From NCBI RefSeq assembly GCF_029285175.1, contig NZ_JABEDH010000001.1, forward strand, positions 682,001 through 746,000: 64,000 nt of DNA, read 5' to 3'. Position 1 is the stretch's first letter. Each line of letters begins with the position of its first letter. Shown here in pieces: positions 1-8,117 of this stretch. This stretch comes from Sulfitobacter sp. M05. Lineage in GTDB: Bacteria; Pseudomonadota; Alphaproteobacteria; Rhodobacterales; Rhodobacteraceae. The notes beneath the pieces were generated by a model, which did no database searches, had not been told where the DNA came from, and saw nothing but the letters and a program-made list of their open reading frames with translations. Position numbers and translations under genes: made by a program.

Positions 1-536
1 CAAATGCGACAGCCGAAGCGGCAGGCAATGCAGCTGACGCAGCGACAGAGACCGCAGCCGAAGCGGTAGATGCGGCGACTGAGACTGCAACGGATGCGGC
101 AAATGCGACAGCTGAAGCGGCAAGCAATGCAGCTGACGCAGCGACAGAGACCGCAACGGAAGCGGTAGATGCGGCGACGGAAACTGCAACTGAAGCGACG
201 GAAGCGGCGACTGAGACAGCTACTGAAGCGGCAGATGCAACAGCTGACACAGCAACCGAAGCTGCCACCGACGCGCAGACCGCAACGGCGGCGGAGCTTG
301 AAGAAGCTGCAAATGCAGTGGCCGAAGGCACCGAAACAGCGGCAGAGGCCTCTATGGTTGAGCAGTTGTTGAGTGTTGACGGGTTCGACCTGGATAAGGT
401 GACCGAGATGGTCGAAGGGTCCGAACTTGGCGCGGTGCAGAAAACTCTGCTGACCAAAGGTCTGAAATCAGCGCAGGACAATCCCGAACTGCTTAAGGCG
501 GCATTGGATAAGATTCGCGAAGCCCTGAACATGTAA
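1..536 (+). CDS. C-terminal part of Ala/Thr/Glu-rich 11-residue-repeat protein (partial)
   Basis: The gene enters from the left edge in the frame that starts at base 3 and ends at the TAA at 534-536. The first ~105 visible residues are almost only Ala, Thr, Glu, Asp and Asn and fall into 11-residue units such as DAATETATEAV, DAATETATEAT and EAATETATEAA. At the DNA level a 99-bp unit (three 11-mers) at 3-101 is repeated from 102. The last ~60 residues (from MVEQLLSVDGFD) lose the repeat and look like a small helical domain ending in KIREALNM. Eleven-residue amphipathic repeats are known from LEA group 3-like and other right-handed coiled-coil proteins; function here is unknown. The start and any signal peptide lie outside the window. 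Confidence 0.8.
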   Translation, partial: NATAEAAGNAADAATETAAEAVDAATETATDAANATAEAASNAADAATETATEAVDAATETATEATEAATETATEAADATADTATEAATDAQTATAAELEEAANAVAEGTETAAEASMVEQLLSVDGFDLDKVTEMVEGSELGAVQKTLLTKGLKSAQDNPELLKAALDKIREALNM

Positions 537-557
537 GTTCTAAGGCCAAGGCAAAAT

Positions 558-592
558 AAAACCCGCGTCCGGTTAACAGGCGCGGGTTTTTT
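558..592 (+). terminator. Rho-independent terminator
   Basis: Ten-base arms AAAACCCGCG (558-567) and CGCGGGTTTT (581-590) with a 13-nt loop, followed by more T. It lies 22 bp after the stop of the repeat protein and before the convergent fpr gene, and the A/T arms let it work in both directions. Confidence 0.85.
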
Positions 593-609
593 CGTTTCTG
601 TAGGTTGGC

Positions 610-1464
610 TTACCCGACAAACGCTTTTTCGATCACGAAATGCTTGGGGTCAGAGTTTGCCCCTTCTTCAAGACCGAACCCTTCAAGGATGGCCAGAATA
701 TCCTTGTTGAACGCAAGACTACCACAGACCATCGCGCGGTCTGTTTCAACGGAAATGCCATCGATCCCCAGATCGCGAAACACTGTGCCGTCTTGCAACA
801 GGGTTGTGATCCGGCCCATCTTAGGGCTCTCTTCGCGGGTAGTGGTCGGGTAATAGCGGATCTTGGCAAGGTTCTCTTTGCCGATCAATTCATGCATCAT
901 CTCGTCGGCTTGAAGATCTTCGATCAATTTGCGCCCGTATTCCAGTTCATTCACATCCCGGCAGGTGTGAGTGACGATCACTTCGTCATAGTTTTCATAG
1001 GTTTCCGGTTCGCGCAGCAGCGAAGCAAAAGGTGCAAAACCGGTGCCGGTTGCAAAGAACCAGATGCGTTTACCAGGCAGCAGGGCATCATGCACCAGCG
1101 TGCCCACAGGTTTGGGCCGCAGGATAATCTGATCGCCGACCTGAATATGTTGAAGCTTTGACGTCAAAGGACCGTCTTGCACCTTGATGGAGTAGAACTC
1201 CAGTTCATCATCCCACGCCGGCGAGGCGATAGAATAGGCCCGCAGCAGAGGCTTTTGCTTGCCGGTTTCGGGGTGCGGATCGCCCATCAGGCCGATCATC
1301 ACAAATTCACCGGACCGGAAGCGCATCGTCGCCGGTCGTGTGACGCGGAAAGAAAAAAGCCTGTCGGTCCAATGTTTTACCGCGGTAACGGTCTGGGCAT
1401 CGGGCAGGGTGGGAACGGATTTTGCGGTTTGGGTATTCACTGGGGACTGCTCGGTCATGTTCAT
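610..1464 (-). CDS. fpr: Ferredoxin/flavodoxin-NADP+ reductase
   Basis: 284 residues. FAD-binding motif RAYSIAS at 75-81, NADP-binding ATGTGFAPF at ~138-146, and the C-terminus FVIEKAFVG typical of bacterial-type plant-like FNRs. It moves electrons between NADPH and ferredoxin or flavodoxin. It lies just after DUF934 in the sulfite-reduction cluster, on the same strand, so a likely job is feeding electrons to the ferredoxin-type sulfite reductase CysI. Two in-frame ATGs are possible (1464 or 1458); no Shine-Dalgarno sequence lies close to either, because a 23-bp inverted repeat sits directly upstream. Confidence 0.93.
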   Translation of the reverse strand: MNMTEQSPVNTQTAKSVPTLPDAQTVTAVKHWTDRLFSFRVTRPATMRFRSGEFVMIGLMGDPHPETGKQKPLLRAYSIASPAWDDELEFYSIKVQDGPLTSKLQHIQVGDQIILRPKPVGTLVHDALLPGKRIWFFATGTGFAPFASLLREPETYENYDEVIVTHTCRDVNELEYGRKLIEDLQADEMMHELIGKENLAKIRYYPTTTREESPKMGRITTLLQDGTVFRDLGIDGISVETDRAMVCGSLAFNKDILAILEGFGLEEGANSDPKHFVIEKAFVG

Positions 1465-1465
1465 T

Positions 1466-1488
1466 AGTACACATATGAAATGTGTACT
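1466..1488. promoter_or_regulatory. Perfect 9-bp inverted repeat directly upstream of fpr start codon
   Basis: AGTACACAT (1466-1474) and ATGTGTACT (1480-1488) are separated by 5 bp. The repeat ends 1 bp before the fpr ATG at 1464 and an AGGAG (minus strand) sits on its upstream edge. It could be an operator for an unidentified dimeric regulator, or an mRNA hairpin hiding the ribosome binding site. Confidence 0.6.
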
Positions 1489-1539
1489 CCTCTTTTAGAT
1501 CAGAAATGCGGTGGAGGCAACGTTTACAAGTGCGACATG

Positions 1540-1941
1540 TCAGCCGCGCAGGCGCGACTGGTAGTTGTGTTCCTGCCAATTTGCGCGAAACTGCCATTGA
1601 TCAGCGGGTTGACGGGCGGCGATTTCATCGTTGACTTCGACCTCGTCAAACCCGGACCGCCGCGCCATGGCGTATTGATCGGCGATGACGTGACCTTTCG
1701 CACGCAACCGTCCGGTATATCCGCGCAGACGCAGGGCGCGTGCAATGGTGAAACCGCGCCCGTCCGCTGAGGACGGAAAATCAATGCGGATCATTTCGAT
1801 GCTGGGTTGCAGGTCCACCTCTTCGGGCTGGGTGTCCGATGGCAGATCAAGGGCACGGCAGTCGTTTGCCGCCCCTGCGGCGCAGAAACCGTGGGGCCAG
1901 TCGTCGGGGATGAAACCGGTGTCGTTGATCAGTTGTGTCAT
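1540..1941 (-). CDS. DUF934 family protein of sulfite-reduction cluster
   Basis: 133 residues from ATG 1941. That start is preferred over the longer frame because AGGAG lies 8 bases before it and the ATG overlaps the cysH stop (ATGA). The text PSSADGRGFTIARALRLRGY is characteristic of DUF934, a small family often found beside cysH and cysI in Alphaproteobacteria and annotated as an oxidoreductase-associated protein. Its exact role in sulfate assimilation is not established. Its translation is probably coupled to cysH. Confidence 0.85.
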   Translation of the reverse strand: MTQLINDTGFIPDDWPHGFCAAGAANDCRALDLPSDTQPEEVDLQPSIEMIRIDFPSSADGRGFTIARALRLRGYTGRLRAKGHVIADQYAMARRSGFDEVEVNDEIAARQPADQWQFRANWQEHNYQSRLRG

Positions 1942-2690
1942 GTTGATGCTCCTGTGCGGACGGCTTTGCCATCCACGAAATGAATGCCGCATTCTTCTTT
2001 GGATTGGTTACGCCAGCGGCCTGCGCGCGGGTCTTCTCCCGGGGCAACAGGCGAGGTGCAGGGGGCACAGCCGATAGATGGATACCCCTGCGCGACCAAT
2101 GGATGACGCGGCAGGTTGTTTTCTTCGATATAGTGTTGGACGTCCTCAGCGGCCCAGAATGCCAGCGGGTTCACCTTGATCCGTGTCCCGGAACCGTCTT
2201 TTGTTGCCTCGGTTTCAAAGTGCGGCAACTGCGCACGGGTGCCGGACTGAAAGCGTTTACGCCCGGTGATCCAGCCGTCAAATCCGTTCAGCGCGGCCTG
2301 CAACGGGCCGGTCTTGCGCAGGGCGCAGCAGGCATCTGTATCGGTTTTGTGCAACATCCCGTCAGGGTCATGGGTCGCGATATCGGCGGATTTGATCACT
2401 TTGATCCGCGTCAGGCCCAGTTTAACCGCCACGTCGCGCTGATAGGCCAGCGTTTCGGGAAACAGCATTTCGGTGTCGATGAACAGGACTGGCAGGTCCT
2501 TTTTCACCCGAGAGGCCAAATGCAACAGCGCCACAGACTCTGCGCCAAAGCTGGAGACCAGCGCAAGATTGGGCACAGAGCCGACCGCCGTGCGCATCAC
2601 GTCATGCGCCGCGTGGTGGCGCATCTGGACGTTCAGCCGGGCCACCTGCGCTTTGGGCGCAGGGGGGAGGTTTGGATCATCAAGCGGCAT
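1938..2690 (-). CDS. cysH: Assimilatory APS-type adenylylsulfate reductase
   Basis: 250 residues from ATG 2690 (MPLDDPNLPPAP). The open frame runs on to 2981 but the upstream part is the shadow of cysI. The PP-loop-like SSFGAESV is near residue 45. The cysteine pattern CC (in DACCALRK) and CAPC (in GCAPCTSP) marks the Fe4S4-carrying class that reduces adenylyl sulfate (APS) rather than PAPS. The product is sulfite, used by the adjacent CysI. The start lies 11 bp inside cysI and the stop overlaps DUF934, so the genes are translationally coupled. Confidence 0.93.
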   Translation of the reverse strand: MPLDDPNLPPAPKAQVARLNVQMRHHAAHDVMRTAVGSVPNLALVSSFGAESVALLHLASRVKKDLPVLFIDTEMLFPETLAYQRDVAVKLGLTRIKVIKSADIATHDPDGMLHKTDTDACCALRKTGPLQAALNGFDGWITGRKRFQSGTRAQLPHFETEATKDGSGTRIKVNPLAFWAAEDVQHYIEENNLPRHPLVAQGYPSIGCAPCTSPVAPGEDPRAGRWRNQSKEECGIHFVDGKAVRTGAST

Positions 2691-4356
2691 TTTCACGCAC
2701 TTTCTGTGCTGCTTCGGGATAGAGCGCGGCCTTGAAGGGGGCGAGGCCAAGCCGGCGGTAGGTTTGCAGGAACTCTTCCGCGGGATCGTTACGCAGATCG
2801 AGATAGGCCAGAACGATACGTTCCACCGCTGGAATGATTTCCTCGGCAGAGAACCCTGGGCCAGCGCGCTCGCCAATGGTGGCATCTTCGGTGCCGTCCC
2901 CGCCCAGCGTGATCTGGTAATTTTCCACCCCGGCGCGGTCCAGTCCAAGGATACCGATATGCCCGACATGGTGGTGACCACAGGCGTTGATGCAGCCGGA
3001 GATTTTGATCTTCAGCGGCCCAACTTCATGCTCCAGCTTCAACGCATCAAAGCGGGTGGCAATTTCCTGTGCGATCGGGATCGACCGGGCCGTTGCAAGG
3101 GCGCAATAGTCCATGCCGGGGCAGGCGATGATGTCGGAAATCAATCCGATGTTGGCAGTGCCCAGCCCTTCGGCCTTGAGCGCATAATAGACGCTGGGCA
3201 AGTCCCCTTTGTGAACATGCGGCAGGATCACATTTTGCTCGTGGCTGATGCGCAATTCGTCATGGCCATAGCGTTTGGCAATCTGTGCCATCAGACGCAT
3301 CTGGCGCGATGTTGCATCCCCCGGCGTTTTGCCGTGCGCCTTGAGCGAGATCGAAACGATGGCATAATCGGGGTTCCGGTGGTCGGCCAGATTGGTATCG
3401 GCCCAGCTGCGAAACAGCGGGTCGTGCTGATATGTGTTGTGATATGGGGTGACGTCAGCCTTGCGAAAGCTGGGCTGCGCGAAATCCGATTCAATGCGGG
3501 CCAGCATCTGCTGGTCAATGCCGGTGAACTGGTCACGGATCAGCGCATACCGTGCGTCAACACGGGCGCGGATGTCTTCAATGCCGTTTTCATGCACGGT
3601 GATCTTGATCCGCGCTTTGTACTTATTATCGCGCCGTCCCAACAGGTTATAAACCGAAACAATTGCTTCAAGGGTGGGCAGCAGGTCTTCGGCCGATACA
3701 AAATCATAAAGCACTTTGCCGATCATCGGGGTGCGGCCAAGCCCGCCACCAATGACAACTTCGTAGCCGATTTCGTCATCCCGTTTGACGATACGCAACC
3801 CGATGTCATGGGCCTTGATCACGGCGCGATCAGCCTCCGCTCCGGTGACGGCAACCTTGAACTTGCGCGGCAGGAACTGAAATTCCGGGTGATCGGTGGA
3901 CCATTGGCGGATCAATTCGGCCACGGGGCGCGGATCAGCCACTTCATCCGCGGCGGCACCGGCGAAATGGTCTGCCGTCACGTTGCGGATCGTGTTGCCC
4001 GAAGTCTGGATGGCGTGCATGTCTACAGCGGCCAATGCGTCCAGCATATCCGGCACATCGCGCAGTTCAGGCCAGTTGTACTGGATGTTCTGGCGCGTGG
4101 TGAAATGGCCATAACCCTTGTCCCACTTATCCGCAATCATCGCCAAAGTGTCCATCTGACGGCTGTTCAGCGTGCCATAAGGAATGGCCACCCGTAACAT
4201 ATAGGCATGCAGTTGCAGGTAGAGGCCGTTCATCAGCCGCAGCGGTTTGAATTCGTCTTCTGTCAGGGACCCGTCAATGCGGCGCTCGACCTGTGCGCGG
4301 AACTGGGCGTTGCGTTCCTTGAGGAATGCATCGTCGAAATCGGTGTAGTGGTACAT
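2680..4356 (-). CDS. cysI: Sulfite reductase hemoprotein (ferredoxin-type nitrite/sulfite reductase family)
   Basis: 558 residues, the full family length. Duplicated nitrite/sulfite reductase ferredoxin-like and siroheme domains. The Fe4S4-siroheme ligands are visible as CPGMDYC (C412, C418) and CINAC (C455, C459). It reduces sulfite to sulfide for cysteine synthesis; a nitrite reductase role is less likely because of the cysG/cysH context. The start ATG overlaps the DUF2849 stop (TGATG). Siroheme should come from the cysG product of the same cluster and electrons from ferredoxin via Fpr. Confidence 0.92.
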   Translation of the reverse strand: MYHYTDFDDAFLKERNAQFRAQVERRIDGSLTEDEFKPLRLMNGLYLQLHAYMLRVAIPYGTLNSRQMDTLAMIADKWDKGYGHFTTRQNIQYNWPELRDVPDMLDALAAVDMHAIQTSGNTIRNVTADHFAGAAADEVADPRPVAELIRQWSTDHPEFQFLPRKFKVAVTGAEADRAVIKAHDIGLRIVKRDDEIGYEVVIGGGLGRTPMIGKVLYDFVSAEDLLPTLEAIVSVYNLLGRRDNKYKARIKITVHENGIEDIRARVDARYALIRDQFTGIDQQMLARIESDFAQPSFRKADVTPYHNTYQHDPLFRSWADTNLADHRNPDYAIVSISLKAHGKTPGDATSRQMRLMAQIAKRYGHDELRISHEQNVILPHVHKGDLPSVYYALKAEGLGTANIGLISDIIACPGMDYCALATARSIPIAQEIATRFDALKLEHEVGPLKIKISGCINACGHHHVGHIGILGLDRAGVENYQITLGGDGTEDATIGERAGPGFSAEEIIPAVERIVLAYLDLRNDPAEEFLQTYRRLGLAPFKAALYPEAAQKVRENAA

Positions 4357-4652
4357 CAGAATTGCTCCTGTTTGCCGTGGGCATAGTTGGAGGGGCCACG
4401 GGCGCGGAAATCTTCACGAAAATGGGTTGGCACCGGCGTGTCACCCTCAAGGGCAACATCGGCAAGATAGACACCGACAACGGCATCGGTCTGGGCCGCG
4501 GCTTCGATCATGCGCAGATCGGCGTGGGCCTCATCGGTCAGAACTTCGGCCTGCGCCAACTGGCGGGTCCAGCCATTGTCGGCCAGATAGATTACATCGC
4601 CTTCCAACAGGGCATTGGCGGTGATGACTTTGGGGGTGAAGGGTTTTGGCAT
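4356..4652 (-). CDS. DUF2849 family protein
   Basis: 98 residues starting MPKPFTPKVITANALLEGDV. A small soluble protein of a family (DUF2849) found almost only between cysG and cysI in Alphaproteobacteria. Its start overlaps the cysG stop by one base (TAATG), with a GGAG ribosome site inside the end of cysG. The function is unknown; conserved position suggests a part in siroheme or sulfite reductase assembly, but that is inference. Confidence 0.85.
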   Translation of the reverse strand: MPKPFTPKVITANALLEGDVIYLADNGWTRQLAQAEVLTDEAHADLRMIEAAAQTDAVVGVYLADVALEGDTPVPTHFREDFRARGPSNYAHGKQEQF

Positions 4653-6046
4653 TATGCCATCTCCTCAAGTTTGATGTCTGTTGCGGCAACGGCTGCGGCG
4701 CGGGGCGCAAGGCCGTAGAAGGTCAGGGCGGGGCCGGTCATGGCGGCATCGGTGATGTCGTCGGCCATGCGTGCAAGGGTGGTTTCGAGAATCCGCTGCT
4801 CGGGGCGGGACGCGTTTTCAATCACAGTGACCGGCGTGGCACGGTCGGCCCCGTGCATCATCAGGCGGCCCTGCACAAAACGTGCAGATTTTTTGCCCAT
4901 ATAGATTGCGGCGACTTCGTCCTTGCGGGCCAGCTGGGCCCAGTCGTGATCGGCAAAACCTTTCATGTCATGGCCGGTCAGGAAGCGGACCGAGGCATTG
5001 CGCCCCCGTCGCGTCAGGCTTTGCCCGATGGAGGCCACCGCCGCAGAGGCTGAGGTGATACCCGGAACGATGTGCCAGCTGATTTGGTGTGCATCGACGG
5101 CGTCGATTTCTTCGTCTAAACGGCCAAAGACAGTGGCGTCGCCGGATTTCAAGCGCACAACCTGCGCGCCGCTTAACGCGTGTTCCACCAACAGGTCGTT
5201 GATGGTGTCCTGAGAGGTCGAGGGGCCAAACCCTTCTTTGCCGACATCAATCATCAGCGCCTCGCGCCGTGCCAGTTCAAGGATCTCAGGCGAGATCAAC
5301 CGGTCATAGATCACCACATCGGCCTCATCCAAGGCGCGCCGCGCCTTAAGCGTCAGCAACTCGGGATCGCCCGGTCCACCGCCGACAAAGGCCACATGAC
5401 CGGCGCGGGCGGTTTTGCTCAGATGGGTGTTCAGCAGCGCGTCAAGCGCGGGTTGCACCCGATCTTCGCCTTCACTAATCGCCTTGGGGCCGGCGTTGAA
5501 ATAATAATCCCGCCAGAAGTCGCGTCGCGCACGGCCAAAGGGCAGCGCATAAGAGGCCGCCCGAAACGCCTTGCCGATACGGGCAAGGGTGCCAAGGCTG
5601 GCGGGCAGGCGTTCCTCCAGATCGGCCTTGATTGCGCGGGCCAACACGGGTGCCGCCCCTTCGGTGCCAATGGCGATGGTCACCGGATCGCGGTCCACAA
5701 TGGCGGGGGTGATAAACTGGCTGTCGGCCAGATTATCGACGATATTCACCAGTGCGCCTTCGGCCTGGGCGATGGCAGCGGTGCGTTTGTCTTCGGCGGC
5801 ATCTTCATTGGCCGCGTAAAACAGCGCAGCGCAGATCGTGTCGCCGTGATCAAAGGCGCGGCGCACCAATGTCAGCTTGCCGCTGGCGGCCCAACTGGTG
5901 ATTTCCGGTGCCGGCGTGGCGGCAAAAACCGTCAGGCGGGCTGTGGTCTTCATCAGCAGGCGCAGTTTGGCCAATGCCGCGTCGCCACCGCCCGACAGGA
6001 CAATGCGACGGCCTGTGGTTGCGAGGAAGATTGGGAAGTGATCCAT
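4652..6046 (-). CDS. cysG: Siroheme synthase, multifunctional CysG
   Basis: 464 residues from ATG 6046 (MDHFPIFLATTGRR); the open frame extends upstream to 6460 but that part overlaps the divergent regulator and is not protein-like. The N-terminal ~200 residues are the precorrin-2 dehydrogenase/ferrochelatase part (IVLSGGGDAALAK nucleotide-binding loop). The C-terminal part is uroporphyrinogen-III methyltransferase (VAFVGGGPGDPELLTLKA, then RLKSGDATVFGR). It makes siroheme for CysI. First gene of the operon cysG-DUF2849-cysI-cysH-DUF934, with fpr 75 bp further on. Confidence 0.93.
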   Translation of the reverse strand: MDHFPIFLATTGRRIVLSGGGDAALAKLRLLMKTTARLTVFAATPAPEITSWAASGKLTLVRRAFDHGDTICAALFYAANEDAAEDKRTAAIAQAEGALVNIVDNLADSQFITPAIVDRDPVTIAIGTEGAAPVLARAIKADLEERLPASLGTLARIGKAFRAASYALPFGRARRDFWRDYYFNAGPKAISEGEDRVQPALDALLNTHLSKTARAGHVAFVGGGPGDPELLTLKARRALDEADVVIYDRLISPEILELARREALMIDVGKEGFGPSTSQDTINDLLVEHALSGAQVVRLKSGDATVFGRLDEEIDAVDAHQISWHIVPGITSASAAVASIGQSLTRRGRNASVRFLTGHDMKGFADHDWAQLARKDEVAAIYMGKKSARFVQGRLMMHGADRATPVTVIENASRPEQRILETTLARMADDITDAAMTGPALTFYGLAPRAAAVAATDIKLEEMA

Positions 6047-6076
6047 GTGGGCCTGCCATTCGTTGATTTCTGAGTT

Positions 6077-6104
6077 GCAATATAGGAAATATTCCCGATA
6101 TTGC
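6077..6104. promoter_or_regulatory. 28-bp palindromic operator between cysG and Lrp-type regulator
   Basis: Arms begin GCAATAT and end ATATTGC; 12 of 14 base pairs are symmetric, including the centre AATATT. It lies 31 bp upstream of the cysG start and 85 bp upstream of the regulator start, in their shared divergent region. The size and AT-rich centre suit an Lrp/AsnC dimer, so autoregulation and control of the cys operon by the neighbouring regulator is the likely reading. Confidence 0.7.
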
Positions 6105-6188
6105 GCCAGATGCCTGTGTTGATAAGGACGTTCGTTCTGGATGGCCCGCGCAGAAGAACATTTGACCCTGTACCGGAAGGAAATTGGA

Positions 6189-6650
6189 ATGAGCGTCCGA
6201 ATAGACGAGACGGATCGGAAGATTTTGGCGGAGCTGCAACGGGATGCCAGCCAGTCCCTGGATGAAATCGCCAAGAATGTCGGGTCTTCCAAGACGCCGG
6301 TCTGGAACCGGATTCGCAAATTGAAAGAGGCTGGTGTGATCGGCCAGCAGACCGTGATGCTGGACGCCGAGGCCTTGGGTTTTGAGGCTTGTTTCTTTGT
6401 CTTGATCCGGACATCGGAACATGATGCCGGCTGGCAGGCGCGGTTTTTGCAGGCGCTCAAAGACCGGCCAGAAGTGCAGGAAGCGCATCGTCTGGCGGGG
6501 GATATTGATTACATACTAAAGGTGCGGGTCAAGAACGCGCGGGCCTATGATGTGTTCTATCAGGCGCTGATATCAGAGGTGCGGGTGCATAATGTGACGG
6601 CGCTTTTGTCGATGGAGGAAATCAAGTCGACGGTGGTTCTACCTTTGTGA
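6189..6650 (+). CDS. Lrp/AsnC family transcriptional regulator
   Basis: 153 residues from ATG 6189 (MSVRIDETDRKILAELQRDA), preferred over the longer frame at 6141 because AGGAAA lies just upstream. N-terminal winged helix-turn-helix (SLDEIAKNVGSSKTPVWNRIRKLKEAGVI), C-terminal RAM/AsnC ligand-binding domain (VQEAHRLAGDIDYILKVRV). Divergent from cysG and sharing a 28-bp palindrome with it, so it probably controls sulfite assimilation, perhaps sensing cysteine or another amino acid. The effector cannot be read from sequence. Confidence 0.9.
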   Translation: MSVRIDETDRKILAELQRDASQSLDEIAKNVGSSKTPVWNRIRKLKEAGVIGQQTVMLDAEALGFEACFFVLIRTSEHDAGWQARFLQALKDRPEVQEAHRLAGDIDYILKVRVKNARAYDVFYQALISEVRVHNVTALLSMEEIKSTVVLPL

Positions 6651-6871
6651 TCCAAAGGACGCGCCGACGCGCGACTGCATTCTTGGTGGGTGGAGCGGAC
6701 CTGAGCCCACCGGTGCGGGGTTGTATCTTGTGGAAATGGTTGGGAAGTTGCTGAGAAGGTGTTTAGGGCACTTTGTGTCCTAAACGACCTGTTGCAAGGC
6801 TGGCTACGATTCCGACCGGCCTCAAGGACAAGCCGCGCAGGCGCGGTCGCTCGCGCGATCCTTGACCCCGA

Positions 6872-8059
6872 TCAGAATCGCGGGTTGATAATCAGCTGGT
6901 CCAGTTTGTGGAAATGATAGGACATTGCGTAGCACGGGGTTTCCGCCATCTGCATATGCGGCATATGCGCAAAGAGGGCGGGCAGGGCGATTTGCAATTC
7001 CAACCTTGCCAGCGGGGCACCGACGCAAAAATGCAGCCCGCCGCCAAAGGCCGCGTGTGGCTTGGCTGGGCGTGTGGGGTCGAACCGGTGCGGCGCGTCA
7101 TAGAGGGCGGGGTCGCGCCCTGCGGCCCCAAGGACTAGCGCGATTTCGGCGTCCTTGGGCAGGGTGATGTCACCCAGCTGGATGTCTTCGTAGGCAAAGC
7201 GGGTGAACAGATGCAGCGGCGGATCAAAGCGCAGCAATTCTTCAACTGTGGCAGCGATGTGATCAGGGGCAAGGGACGTGAGCGGAGTGTCATTTTCCAG
7301 CAGGCATTTCACGGCATTGCCAAGACTATGGACCGTGGCCTCATGGCCGGCGTTCAACAACAGGATACAGGTGCCGATCAATTCATCCGTGGAGAGCTTT
7401 TCACCGTCTTCTTCGGCGGCGATCAATTGGGTAATTAAATCGTCCCGCGGATCGGAACGACGCTTGTCGATGTAGCATGTCAGAAAGTTGGTGAAATCAG
7501 CACTGGCCTGATTGGCGGCGACTTCGATGTCGCGGGTGCGACCTGTTTGATACATCGCCACCATCGCATTTGACCAGCGCAGCAGATCGTCAGATATTTC
7601 TTCTGGCACCCCCAATAGCCGCGCAATGATGCGCACGGGCAATTGCGTGCAAAAGGCGGGAATTAGATCAAAAGGTTGTTTCGGAAGATTGCTCAGCAGT
7701 TCTTGGGTGACTGCCGCAATATCCGGGCCAAGGCAGGCGATGCGGCGCGAGGTGAAGGCCCGCAGAACAAGCCCGCGCAGACGCGTATGGCCTGGCGGTT
7801 CCATATCGAGCAAGGAGTGCGCTTCGACCTTTGCCCAATCGCGCAGGTGATCCGGTACGGGTTGGCGCAGATGGGCGGGTTTTTCGCGGCCCAACCGGCG
7901 GTCGCGCAGCAGCGCTTGCACGGTCTGCGCATTAAAGGCCGCATACATCGCGTAGTCCTGCCAATACACCACAGGTCCAGCCGCGCGGGCGCGATCGTAG
8001 GCGGCATAGGGGTTTTGTACAAAGTCGGGATCGAGCGGGGAAAGCGAAAGATGGTGCAT
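6872..8059 (-). CDS. Cytochrome P450
   Basis: 395 residues, typical of soluble bacterial class I P450s. Heme-binding loop FGGGLHFCVGAPLAR near the C-terminus, K-helix EELLR (ExxR), I-helix AGHEAT, and C-helix HTRLRGLV. A monooxygenase of unknown substrate. No ferredoxin or reductase partner is adjacent, so it must borrow electrons from elsewhere. It is divergent from dctB with about 45-60 bp between starts, so both promoters lie close together or overlap the coding ends. Confidence 0.93.
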   Translation of the reverse strand: MHHLSLSPLDPDFVQNPYAAYDRARAAGPVVYWQDYAMYAAFNAQTVQALLRDRRLGREKPAHLRQPVPDHLRDWAKVEAHSLLDMEPPGHTRLRGLVLRAFTSRRIACLGPDIAAVTQELLSNLPKQPFDLIPAFCTQLPVRIIARLLGVPEEISDDLLRWSNAMVAMYQTGRTRDIEVAANQASADFTNFLTCYIDKRRSDPRDDLITQLIAAEEDGEKLSTDELIGTCILLLNAGHEATVHSLGNAVKCLLENDTPLTSLAPDHIAATVEELLRFDPPLHLFTRFAYEDIQLGDITLPKDAEIALVLGAAGRDPALYDAPHRFDPTRPAKPHAAFGGGLHFCVGAPLARLELQIALPALFAHMPHMQMAETPCYAMSYHFHKLDQLIINPRF

Positions 8060-8117
8060 GGTTTACCCAAACCGCAGGGGACTGGCCTTTGCAAGGGAGC
8101 ATGTGCAAACTGGCGCG

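Noticed and set aside
2473-4197. 574-residue open frame antisense to cysI and cysH
   Set aside because: A long shadow of high-GC coding sequence; cysI on the other strand has all catalytic cysteines and proper overlaps.
6047-6460. N-terminal extension of cysG in the open frame
   Set aside because: Overlaps the divergent Lrp-type gene, has no domain similarity, and the siroheme synthase fold begins at MDHFPIF.
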